From Mytilisepta virgata (Eukaryota > Mollusca > Bivalvia > Mytilida > Mytilidae), in contig CM051515.1 of NCBI GenBank assembly GCA_028015205.1, positions 10,806,001 to 10,870,000 on the forward strand: DNA of 64,000 bases, written 5' to 3'. The position numbers and the translations under genes are program-made. Each line of letters opens with the position of its first letter. The first letter of the stretch is position 1. A model generated the notes under the pieces. The model saw only the letters and a program-made list of their open reading frames with translations, searched no databases and was not told where the DNA came from. This document shows, one piece after another, positions 53,306 through 64,000 of this stretch.

Positions 53306-56300
53306 TTATATCAATCTTTTTAAATTTATGAAAAATATATTTTGAGAAACCGTTTTGTTTTCATTCATAACCCTTCGTAGTTCTTTTATAAACATATCAT
53401 ACACATCTAAGAATTTCAATTTCTGCTCGGAAACATAGTAGGACTTGTAAATAAAAAAACCTAAAACTGTCAAAAAATAGTTAAAACCATAATACCCATG
53501 ATCTGATATTTTGTATCCAAATACTATATGTTTTACTAATATCTTGTTTTGAAAATTGATTTTTGTTAGAAGATAATGTACTTTCTCCCAAAAATCTTTC
53601 AAAAATGAACATGTAATAAAGAAGTGCAAATACTCTTCTTCTTCTGTTTTACAAAAATTACATTTATTATCCTTAGCGATTTTCCATTTTAATAATAACT
53701 GTTTTGTAGGAATAATATTCTGTAGCAGTTTCCATCTGAAAATTTTCAATTTGTTTTCTTTTAAAATTTTAAATATAAATTCGTTTACAGACCACATATC
53801 TGGTGTGTATTCCAATTTTAAATATCTTGTCCAAATATCAATCCCGATTGGCTTTGTATATTTTTGATCTACTAAAATAGTGTAGAGCATTTTATTGTAA
53901 ATATCTTTTGCTTCAATTTGTTTATTTTGCCATCGCAATTTATCCTTACATATATTGATTTTACTCTTTACAGAGTTTTCTTTTTTTAAAACTTGCTGCC
54001 ATTTTTTTGGGATGGAAGATTTTAACATCTTAAACTCTGCTATCCAGTTTGATTTATTAATTAACTTTTCTAAAATATAACCTTCTGATAATTTTCCCTC
54101 ACGATCCAATATGTCATTAATATAAATCAATCCACTTTCTATCCAATTTTGAAAAAACAAGCTTTTGTTGCAATATTTAATGTATCTATTTCCCCAAACG
54201 ATCTGTTTTCTGATATCCGAAAAGTGATCGGTAGATTTTACTAAACCTCCTCCTGTTTTCGCCCAACTTGAAATTACTTGTAAATAAAAATCCGGTATTT
54301 TTCCAAGTTCTTTTAGTGATTTTATATTATCTAAATTCATGTTAAAGACGACAAAATTTTTACCAAGATTATTAAAATATTTGGTCGGAATAATCTTCCA
54401 GTTCGGTAGACTGGTTGTTATTAATTTGGAGACCCATGAAGCTTTCAGTGCTGTAAAATAACTGTCAAAATCAACCATTCTTAACCCCCCTTTTTGATAG
54501 TCGCCGATAAGTGTGTTTCTTTTTACTTTGTCATTTTTACCTTCCCAAATATATTTGAAACAACATCTTTCAATTTCTTTAATATACTTGTCTGGGACTA
54601 TACATGAAGTGGCCAAAAATGTAAATTTTGGTAGTATTAAAGATTTTATAATCAATATTTTCCCAACCATTGTTAATTTCCTTTTTTCCCATGTTTTAAT
54701 TAAGGATTTCATTTTATCTATTTTAGGTTCCCAATTTAACTTTTCACATTCGTTTCTGTCATGACCAAAATAAATGCCTAAAGCTTTAACGGGTTTGTCC
54801 GTCCAGCGTATGTCTTCAATTTTATCTTTGCTATTTTTAAGCGCCCCAATCCAAATTCCTTCTGTTTTACTACGATTCAACTTCAGACCTGAGAAAGAAC
54901 CAAATGTTTCAATTATATTCATAGCGTTTGATATATCCGTTTTTGAACTACAAAAAAGTGTTGTATCATCAGCCAATTGTGATATTTTGATGCTATGTGT
55001 TTTATTATCTATAGTAATCCGAATACCTTTAATGTCAGAGGTTTGCCTTAATCGCTCGGCCATAATTTCGACTGATAAAACAAAAAGTAGAGCAGATAAA
55101 GGACATCCTTGACGGATTCCTCTAGAGTTTTCAAAAATTTCGGATACCCATCCATTATTTATAACACATGTCTGTATTCCCTTATATAGTGTTTCTACCC
55201 ATGATATGAATGATTCATTAAAACCAAAATGCTTGAGAACGCTTAACATGAATTCCCATTCTAGGGAATCAAAAGCTTTTGTAAAATCGACAAATATAAT
55301 AGCCCCATCTATTCCGTATGATTCTCCATAGTCGATTATATCTTGGATTTGCCTTAAATTAAATCCAATAAAACGATTTTTTACATATCCGGTTTGATCT
55401 TCATTAATTAGTCTAGGAAGAAGCTTTTTTAGTCTCTGTGCCAAAACATGAGATAATATTTTCAAATCTACGTTTAATAATGATATCGGACGATAATTGT
55501 CTAAAGATAATGGGTCATTCTTTTTAAATAATAAAGATAGAACACCTGTTCGTTGGGTATACGAAAGAAGTTTTTCCTCGTGTCCCTTATTAAGAACTTT
55601 TGCTAACATTGTTTTTAATTTTTCCTAGAACGTTTTATAAAATTCCAATGTCAAACCATCTAGACCAGGTGATTTATTTAGCTTCATCATGTTAATAGCA
55701 TTAGTACATTCATCTATAGTAACCTCCCCGTCACATTTTTTAAAGTCATCTACATTTATCTCCCTTTCTATAACAGTATCAGCTACATACTTATGTATCA
55801 ATTTTTTATCTGGGCACGTAGTTTTATATAATAGTTTATAATAATTTTTTATCATTTCTAAAAATTTTTCCTGATTCGTTATTACCTCGTTATTTTCGTT
55901 TTTAAGTTTGTTAATAGATTTTTTAACTTGTCGCTGTTTTTCTAATCCTAGAAAATAAGCATTATTCTTTTCCCCTAGTTCTATCCATTTTTCCCTTGAT
56001 CGAATTTGAGCCCCTTTTGCCTTATATTCATAAATAGTTTCCAGTTGTAACTCTAATTGTTTTATATTATTTGTTAGTTTTTCATCTTCGTTTAATTGTG
56101 CATCTCTAAGTGTCGTAAAGCGCTCTAATTGGCTTTCTAATTTTCTTGTTGTCTCCCTTGATAATTTCGATTTTCTTTTACAGTAGAGAATAGATTCGTC
56201 TCTAATTTCTATTTTTAGATTGTCCCATAATAGACGGATATCGGTACTGTCACTATTGATTATTCGACTTTCGAACTTGTCAATTACTCTATTGATTGTT

Positions 56301-57101
56301 CTTTTATATTCAATATCTTTTAAAATGGAATTATTTAATTTCCAGTACCCATTCCCTCTTTTAGAAGCCCCTGTCATAAAGTTTAATACTATCCCTTGAT
56401 GGTCAGTCACTTTAATCAATGCCGGTTTAATTTTACAATATTCAACGAGAGATTGAAATTCTTTTCCAATTAAAATAAAATCTATCCTACTTGCTTGTGT
56501 CTTATCTTTTCTCTTCCATGTAAACTGTTGTGTGTTTCCATGTAAAAAACGCCAAATATCTATAAAATTATGATTTTTTATAAAAGTTTTTAAACTATTA
56601 ACAGGCTCGGAAAATTTTGTATTTTTATTTAAACTTTTCCTATCTATGTTCTTTAATGCTTCATTGAAGTCGCCGGCAACCAAAGTAATGCCTATAGAAT
56701 TTTCCTTTATAAAATTATTTACTTTCTTGAAAAACGAATTTCTATCTGTTCTGTAATTTGGTGCATAAAGACAAACTAAAGACAATATTACATTGTCCAT
56801 TTTCACATTTAATAAAATAAGCCTTCCGTCATTATCGCAGAATTTATTAATAACCACAATATTTGCATATTTGTTGATACAGATCGCTACCCCTCTACTT
56901 GCTGTAGTGCCATTACTGCAGTAAAAAATAAAATCAGTTTCCTTTTCAAGACTAACTTTTGTGTCTTCATTAAGATGTGTTTCTTGTAAAAGGGCTATGG
57001 AACACTTATTACGTTTAACCCACTCTATGACTCTTAATCCCTTTTCTTTATTCTGCATAATTACCATTAACATTAAGAGTACACAGATTATTATTTGTCA
57101 T
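53306..57101 (-). pseudogene. L1/Tx1-like ORF2 (AP endonuclease + reverse transcriptase), two lesions
   Basis: Reads as two long frames, 55625-57073 and 53306-55609, in the same frame and separated by one TAG at 55625-55627. A start frame from the ATG at 57099-57101 (LCTLNVNG) shifts out near 57060, implying one frameshift. Endonuclease motifs: LLQETHL, GDFNEALKN, SRIDFILIG, TDHQG. RT motifs: YRPISLLN, IIFVDFTKAFDS, GIRQGCPLSALLF, and SQLADDTTLF with the catalytic Asp pair. A C-terminal Cys/His knuckle (CNFCKTEEEEYLHFFITC) ends it. About 1,260 residues when the breaks are ignored. QLADD is typical of the L1/Tx1 group. Confidence 0.9.
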
Positions 57102-57104
57102 GAT

Positions 57105-58267
57105 ACCGGTAGTTCAAAAAGTATTTTCAATTTCTTTGAAATTATCAATACGATCTGTTGTAACGTTAAAATACAAATTTTCAATCGACAATAGGTAAAA
57201 ATGTGTGACCTTATTTAACCTCGTGTTAATTATTAACCCGTGATTTACGGGCGTACCCTGGTACAAACGATTTGTTTCATCATACGTTACATTGTGTATT
57301 AAGCATTCAATTTGGATAAATAAATCTACTACTATATATCGATTTAGTAGGATTATAAATTGTAGTTCACTAAAAAAGTGGAACAAAATAGTGTATGAAT
57401 TGGACTTTCTAAAACAATTGAATTGCGTATATCGCAATTGAAAAGTGCACTTATATATGAGAAAGACTATAGTCAAGTCTGAATTTTGAAAGGATTTAAA
57501 CACTAATATTGAACTCAGACATGAATGACTTTCTGTATTACTTTTACAATTTTGAAACGACTGTTTTCTAAAGAAGAATACATTTCTAATAAGGTAAGTG
57601 ATTTTGGATTTCACCAGAATATTGTTTTTACATTTTTGTTTATAATTTACTTTTTTATCATATAACACAAGTGATTTGTTTTTGTTAATTCCAAAAAGCA
57701 TCTATTTTATAATGTACATGTATATTAAAATCACATTCACGAACAACAACCTCATAAAAATATGTGTACAATGTAAGTAATAACTGACTAACATACATGC
57801 GGATACAGGTTTGGAACAAAATAAAGGTAACTAGATATAATCTACCTTGTTTTTGTTTAAAGCTAGTTTTACAATTTTTAAAGCTATAATATTTGTCTAA
57901 AAATAGCCATGGGAAAAACCAGTATCGCAAATAAATACAAAACTGTTTAAATAATGTAATTGTCTGTATACAATAGTATTTGATTAAGTATTCATTCACT
58001 ATCTTATAGTGTAAGCTCTTAACTTCACATGTTGATCTTTGTGCTGTGTAACCGTAGATGTTGTACATTGTTTGCATTTCAGATATGAACATTTCGTATT
58101 CAATCAATTTACATTTGGCAATTAACAGATATACACTAAGACAGTAATGTATGCCCATGTCCATAATATTATCGATGCAGTACTAACTGCCATGCACACT
58201 CTTATGTCTATATATATTTGCTGGAAATTTATAAAGCAACAAAAAAGTGAATAATATAAACTCCTGT
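57105..58267 (-). other. 5' region of the retrotransposon, no ORF1 recognised
   Basis: Two AT-rich frames (57114-57701 and 57685-58164) are open by composition. Neither shows an RRM, zinc knuckle, coiled coil or esterase motif. Likely 5' UTR, or a decayed or missing ORF1. Confidence 0.5.
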
Positions 58268-59084
58268 TATACACATAAATTTGCTAAATCCAAACGAAAA
58301 ATGAAACAGGAGTTTAAGGCACAAGCTTAAATTCCGAAATACAACCCATGTGGGTCTCACGTTGTCAAAATCAGAATTCTAAAACCATATTGCGCATCTA
58401 CATACAGTATGTGACAATATTGTTTAAAAATTAAAAGCATAAAATGAAAAATTAATAAGCAGTTTAGTTTAAAATTCCAGTTTTCGAAATTCGACCCCTG
58501 TTGGCCCCAATTTTTGAAAATAAAAATTATAAAACCCTTATTGCGCATCTACATACAGTATGTAATAATACTAAATAGAAATTAAAAGCATAAAATGAGA
58601 AATGAATGAGGAGTTAAGGTCACAAGTTTAAATTTACAATTTTCGAAATTCGACCCCTGTGGACCCCAATTTTTGAAAATCAAAATTCTAAAACGTTATT
58701 GCGCATCTACATATAGTTTGTGACAATACTGTATAGAAATGATATGCATGAAGTTAAAAATGAACGAGAAGTTCTGAAGACAAGATTATCTAACGGACGG
58801 ACAGGCGGAAAAACGGACAGACGGACCGATTACAAATATCCTCTAACTTCATACCAAGTGCGGGGACAAAAAGAATATAAATTTTATTTTTAATGCAATA
58901 TAAATAATTCAAAATACAGATGTCTGTTTCATCGATTCGTACAGTTTACAGATATAATTGTTAATAATTCAAATTAGGAATCTAAAAACCTCGATGTGAT
59001 AACTTAATAAGTAAAAGAGTTGAAAAATGATTACTTTTAAATTTTTAGAAGGTATTGAACTGGAAAAATAATTGAATTATTCAT

Positions 59085-59720
59085 ATGGTAGATGAGAGAC
59101 TTGATTTATTTGAACGGCAATATTCCAGAAGCGCCAACGTACGGAGTATATATTTCACAACTCATACGTTATTCCAAAGCTGTGACATAGACATTGACTT
59201 TCTGGACAGAGCCCGGCTCTTAACAGCAAAGTTGCTCAAACAGGGGTATATTGCTCCTAAGATGAAGTCATCCTTATTAAAGTTTTCATGACTTGGTTGA
59301 CAGGTCTGAAAAAACCGTTTCCCAAATGAAAATGGACCATTGATGTTATCCCTTCCTCATACTGGTTTTGACATGGACAGCATGACGGGTGTCCCGCAGG
59401 AAGCAGAGACTGCTTACTCTTTCGGAGCACCTGAGGCTACCCCCTGGTTTTTGGTGGGGTCGATGGTGTTCATGTTTTTAGTTTTTAATTGTAGTTCATA
59501 TATTGTTGTGGTCTTCGTTGTTCTCCGGAGTTTGTCAGTTGTTTCGATTTTTCCCCGCTCGAATATCCCTTTGGTATTTCTTGACTTTAATTACTTCGTA
59601 ATACATGCATATTTCTACTCATCTTTAATTTATCTAGCCACGTGTAACTACAATGTTTCTAGGAAAAACTTTTTTTCGCAAAGAAAACAAGCACGGTTGT
59701 CGTAAAGTACCATCATTATA
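59085..59720 (+). mobile_element. Retroelement 3'-end fragment (duplicate of 1081-1735)
   Basis: The frame here is cleaner than in the left copy: IDFLDRARLLTAKLLKQGYI then PKMKSSLLKFS and a stop. The standard tail follows (gcttactctttcggagcacc). Part of the segmental duplication. Confidence 0.65.
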
Positions 59721-60143
59721 GTCACGAAATTTACCAGATGACTTTAAAAAGACAAAACAATTTCACTTATGATATTTTAGTTCAATGTGTGAAATCGACT
59801 ATGTGCGAGAAAATAATAAAAGATAGGTTTAGAATCCATCTGAATTATTTAGTATTTTCACGTGACAAAACGTTTAATAAAAAATAGAGTGAGAACATTT
59901 ATTGTCGTTTTTATATAACTAACGAGACTTTCAACGTGGAGGTTTTTTTCTCTGGGTTTTTGGGTGGCGTTGATTGATTGACATGTCCTGTTATCTATAT
60001 TGGTCTTCTCTGTTGCTGCTGCTTACCTTTGTGGGAAACATAAATACAATTTTAATAAAATATTTATTATAAAAACTGGGAAAGTAATGAAAATGCATAC
60101 AAAGGTTTCTTTTAAATGGATTTCTGATGAACTATTTCAAACA

Positions 60144-62136
60144 TCATATACTGTCATAGCTTTTAACAGGTTGTTTACAGCTGTTTATAACTTTTGGTGC
60201 TTTCATTTCAAACTCTTGAACTGATATCTCTCCATCACCTATTAAAACAAAATTGATAAATTATTATCCCGTCATCTTCAAAGACAATTTGTTTTACATG
60301 AGGTCTCCCTTAATGCGTAGAAAAAAAAAAATACTAGTTAAATATGGAAAGTGTTTACTTTACTTATCATGCATTTTCTTGATACGAAATGTAGCTTTGG
60401 TGTCCAATACAGATATTGGCGTAAAAAAGACGAATAGTTCTGTTATTGCTATTCTTCATCTTATGTACAACGTAAGACTTTATGCTTAATGCAAATAGAA
60501 AAACAAAGTTGACGATTAAGCATGAAAAATGCACATTATATATATAAGTACACCATAATCTTCACCAGAAATAAAATGAAAAGCAACGAACCTGAAGTAT
60601 CTAAGGCATTAAACAACCCTGTGACCTCTTGTCGATCAGCGAACAAGTGAAGCATTTCATCCAACGTTATAACACCATCTTCATTTTTGTCGTACACGTT
60701 GAAGTTGCAATGATTTACAAAAACAATCACTTCAAAGTGTTCTCCATTCTGTAAATGAAATTTAAAAAGCCGTTTACTGGATATGCATTTACTTTGCTAC
60801 TACTGAGCCAGAGATATGTTATCGACAGTTTCCGACCTGCAGCTATGACCGTCGTTGCTAGTTTTACGGTTAAAACCAGCACCGTGTGATAAATTTTTGA
60901 GGTTCTAGCAAGCGGTTTTCATGTTGATAAACATACTGATTTTGGCCTTTATAGTATAAATTATACACTAGAATGTCAGAAAGATAAGGAGGAGGATTTG
61001 TACCCATAAAACTAGTTAAGCCCTCCAGTCTCCCGACTGTTGTATTTACGTTTGTGTTTTGTGCTCATTTATTTTTCGTCTGGGGTTGTGTCTGTTTGGT
61101 GGCGTTGATTGATTAGTGAATGTTTTCTGTTATTGAATGTTTTGTATTCGGTATTCCATTGTTTTATTACACTTTCTTCCTTTGTAGTTTATTCAAGTCA
61201 GCAAGGTTTGGGGTATAGTTAGAATTACTATCTTCTGACTAGAAGCGTCGCTGCAAAAACGACCCGTGTTACAGGTTATACAAAAGTCACATATTTTGTT
61301 GTTAATTGTATCTTTTTTGATGTTTTTAAGTAACATGTTTTATAATCGATATTTTTCTCAAATCTAAAACTATACCATAATTATATTTTTGAAATTACGA
61401 TAAGATAAAATAATCGGCATATTCTTTATAAAACGGTTACCAAAAGTACCCGTTTCATCGTGGAATTCTGTAAGAATGTTTTCTAATTCCATCGACATGA
61501 AAATGTCTATGACATGCTAATATTGGAAAGTCTTGGCTTAGTGTGAACGTTTAACAAATCTAATCTTATTGATCTATGTAACGCTTACCTTCTGTGCTGA
61601 TCTTTTAAACCTCCATTTAAATCCAACTCTTCCTCCTCTGTTCCCACGGTTATCTCCAAAAACAGATCCTCCAAACTCAAAATTTTTACGTTTGAAGGAA
61701 GCTCCTAAACTGCCTCCCCTGTGTCCTCTTGACGTACCAAATCCTGACCCGTTAAGTTCCCAATTACCTCGGCGGTGTGAAACTCCTAGATCAACTCTTG
61801 TTCCGGTGCCTCTATCTCTAGTGACATCTCCTGTTACTGTTGTACTTTTCTTCTTTTGAGCGGTGGCAAGGTTGATAAGTACCAGAAGGAGCAAAAAAAA
61901 TACTCCTACTTTTATATCCTAAATCGATTTAAAATGAGCATGTTAATAAAATTTGATTTAAGCTGCAGTCAAACATACATGATAAAAATATAGAAAGAAG
62001 CATTCATTTTCTAAAATTAAATAATAATGTTTATAATATTAATAATAAAATTAGTGACAATTAGTTCATATAGACAGCAGCCGTTGTAATTTTTTCATTG
62101 CAAATAATAAAATAAATAAAAAGAAAATCTTACCAT
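60144..62136 (-). CDS. Gene C: secreted glycine-rich cationic peptide with paired EF-hand tail
   Basis: Exons: 62134-62136 (ATG only), 61589-61918, 60592-60748 and 60144-60238, giving 194 residues. Recent duplicate of gene A, with a handful of substitutions. The signal peptide has one Cys changed to Phe. The glycine-rich domain and RFKR site are kept, both EF loops are canonical, and the last exon changes Thr-Ala-Pro-Thr to Lys-Ala-Pro-Lys. No disabling change was seen. Poly(A) signal at 60063-60068. Role as inferred for gene A; the two copies may be allele-like paralogues or, less likely, an assembly of two haplotypes. Confidence 0.8.
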
Positions 62137-62189
62137 ATTGTTTCCAACGGTATTGCAGAAGTTGCCTTATGGCTGTCGTGAAACTATAC

Positions 62190-62268
62190 CCATTTATATA
62201 TATTTTAAGCCTTGGTAATTCCATGAAACTCACCCTTTCAGGTGGTCAAAATTTCCAGATTACGAAAT
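62190..62268 (-). promoter_or_regulatory. Gene C promoter
   Basis: Same layout as gene A: kappaB-like/C/EBP-like block at 62244-62268, GGTAATTCCA near 62214-62223, and a TATATATAAA box near 62195. It ends about 55 bp before the ATG. Confidence 0.5.
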
Positions 62269-62279
62269 GTTAGACAGAC

Positions 62280-63936
62280 GAGAAAGTAACAACAGTGTAC
62301 ATTAAATATTCAATATACGTCTTTCAGTATTGTATATCCGTCTTGTTAACAGAAAACAAAATATTTATAAACCTATTTCAACCACAAACTGTTTGACATT
62401 AAAAAAATGTGTCACAAAGGTACAGAAGAATAATATAATTACTATAACAAGAGATATGTCAAAACGCACCTTTTTATTTTTGTCTCGGACTTCCCGTTTT
62501 ATTTTACAAATTACATTATAAACGACATGGGAAATAATTATAGCAACACATTTAAGTCAGTACGCTAACATTTTGAACGACATTTAAGAAAGACAGGGGT
62601 TGTCAAGTACTTTACTATGACTTGAAATTGAAAATAAACAATATAAAGATACATCCTTTTTGAAAATTTTATGATTTTTCTATTAATTGCAATATTATTA
62701 CTTCAAGTTAAATGTCAATCACAATGTTGTTGGCATTGTGTATCATATAACGAAAGTGATTCACAGATTATTCTTGTATTGTTGGAATCACATCTTTGGT
62801 TTCCCTTAGAAGTAGTCGCATTTGTTTAAAAATAAACATTGATTAATCAATCAAATACATGTATGTATTTTGCTTGTTAATATTTATTATATATGTTTAT
62901 TAAATATAAAGTTTTTTTTTCCAGAGCTTCAAAGTAAGATTTTATTTATAGAAGAATTGGTCTTGGGAAATGAATATAACAATAAAATGCATAATTTTAA
63001 TGGTTATAAACCAAGAATATAATTGTTACTCTTTTTACTGGACATTTCAATTTGTACAAATATATGACAAAACTAAGGTGTTATATATCTGTATTTCGTA
63101 TGGTCGTGCAGTTTTGTGTGACGGTTGAATTGGAGTTGCGTTTCTTTTGACTACTGTTGCAACTGTGTATGTGACGTAATCTTTGTCTGGATAAAATGTA
63201 AAATGGAAGCTGATGTGTTTTTGTGTGTCCGCCCATAAATCTGAACAATCGGACGATGCCAGCTTTTGCCCCTAGTCCAGAACATTGTGGAGAATCTAAA
63301 AGAAGATCAATTTTAGCAGTTTCAGCGACTTTTGGACTTTTGCAGCGACTGATTATTGAAATTTCGTGTTTGAAAACTTTTAACAAATTTCGCAGCTTCA
63401 TTCGATCATGGCTTCCATCAGTGTAACTTTATATTACTTCTCAGCTTGGGATATTCATTATAATTTTGAACATTTGTTTCCAGTTTGATTTATTACCGAC
63501 CTAACTTTGGCAATGGATGATTTTATTATTTTGAACTTTCATTTGCGGACCAACCAGACCATGTCTTGTCAGTTTGTATATTGTTGTGTATCCTGTCTGC
63601 ACGTGAGATTCGTTGTCTGCAATGTACATGTCTACAAATGTGTATTGAACTGTTTGTAAGTAATCCCGTCATTAGCTTATTATCCGATGATAACTGTATC
63701 GCCGACTGACTTTCATATTTCGACGTCAACTTTAAAAATTTATGCACTTAAACCTTTATGATAACATTTGGATTTTAATTAGATAATTTCTGATCGATTG
63801 GAGACGATTGCATCTACATGGTTATAATCTACAATTTGAAATTTGATGTCTTGAAGATGACAGATCTACTAGATATGATGACCGATTTATTTTTAGACCT
63901 GTTTATTTCACAGTGATGCTGACTTTCATATATTGT
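62280..63936. other. Upstream flank of gene C, no gene supported
   Basis: Duplicates 4260-5914. Nothing beyond the shared noncoding sequence is seen. Confidence 0.55.
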
Positions 63937-64000
63937 TTCGGTTTTAATGCTGCTGATGAGAGGTAACTCCTTGAAATGCGTCGTATACAGCATAGTATAA
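63937..64000 (-). repeat. Inverted fragment of the 381-bp repeat
   Basis: tttcggttttaatgctgctg onward is the reverse complement of 7101-7166. It starts exactly at the end of the segmental duplication and runs off the window. Confidence 0.9.

Larger units (their letters stand above)
53126..58267 (-). mobile_element. L1/Tx1-like non-LTR retrotransposon, 5.1 kb
   Basis: Flanked by an 11-bp target duplication TATACACATAA (53115-53125 and 58268-58278). The left end is a T run, the poly(A) tail of a minus-strand element. The uninterrupted site is present in the other duplication copy near 263-290. The body encodes endonuclease plus reverse transcriptase (53306-57101). The 5' region 57105-58267 has only AT-rich frames with no recognised ORF1 domain. 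Confidence 0.9.
52846..63936. repeat. Segmental duplication, right copy
   Basis: Direct copy of 1-5914, carrying gene C and the same flanks. The coordinate offset rises from 52845 to about 58010-58040 because of the retrotransposon at 53126-58267. The match ends at about 63936 against an inverted fragment of the 381-bp repeat. Confidence 0.9.

Noticed and set aside
57114..58164. Two AT-rich frames upstream of the retrotransposon ORF2 as ORF1
   Set aside because: No RNA-binding, coiled-coil or zinc-knuckle features, and composition alone explains their openness.

Overview
The window looks like a non-model invertebrate nuclear genome, most likely a marine bivalve of the mussel type (Mytilus-like). 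This is an inference. It rests on AT-rich intron-bearing genes, dense mollusc-style repeats, several copies of one retroelement 3' tail, and a secreted peptide family with a C-terminal EF-hand domain like that reported for the mussel antifungal precursor mytimycin. There is no bacterial operon structure. Most long open frames are repeats or shadows; the real host genes are multi-exon, on the minus strand, and were assembled here by hand from splice sites and reading phase.

Two host gene families were found. The first is an array of small secreted effector-like genes: A (2143-4113), relic D (40927-42646), B (45546-49948) and C (60144-62136). All share one plan. Exon 1 contributes only the start ATG. 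Exon 2 encodes a signal peptide and a cationic glycine-rich domain ending in a furin-like basic site. Exon 3 carries EF-hand 1 and exon 4 completes EF-hand 2. Promoters share a kappaB-like / C/EBP-like block and TATA boxes. This looks like a family of host-defence peptides made as a proprotein with an EF-hand tail. Copy B has an expanded glycine-rich domain and altered EF loops, and its promoter holds a perfect palindromic kappaB site.

The second family is three tandem tetraspanin-like genes: Tsp1 8727-25466, Tsp2 26147-32296 and Tsp3 32940-37569. Their exon boundaries and phases match. Tsp1 has an unusually long repeat-bearing cytoplasmic tail; Tsp3 has lost the exon that carries the CCG motif.

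Mobile DNA: an apparently intact Tc1-type DD34E transposon (12754-14295) lies in Tsp1 intron 2. So does a degraded non-LTR retrotransposon split by a 6784-bp element (15762-22545). That element has long terminal inverted repeats, a 6-bp target duplication and 5'-AG...CT-3' ends. It is best read as a non-autonomous Polinton/Maverick-like element, with minisatellite-filled arms and promoter-like termini rich in ETS, NRF1, CRE and E-box motifs. A 5.1-kb L1/Tx1-like retrotransposon (53126-58267) with an 11-bp target duplication sits inside one arm of a segmental duplication.

Large-scale layout: positions 1-5914 and 52846-63936 are direct copies of one segment (gene A or C plus flanks). They bracket the tetraspanin cluster, relic D and gene B. 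This arrangement could let unequal recombination delete or duplicate everything between them.
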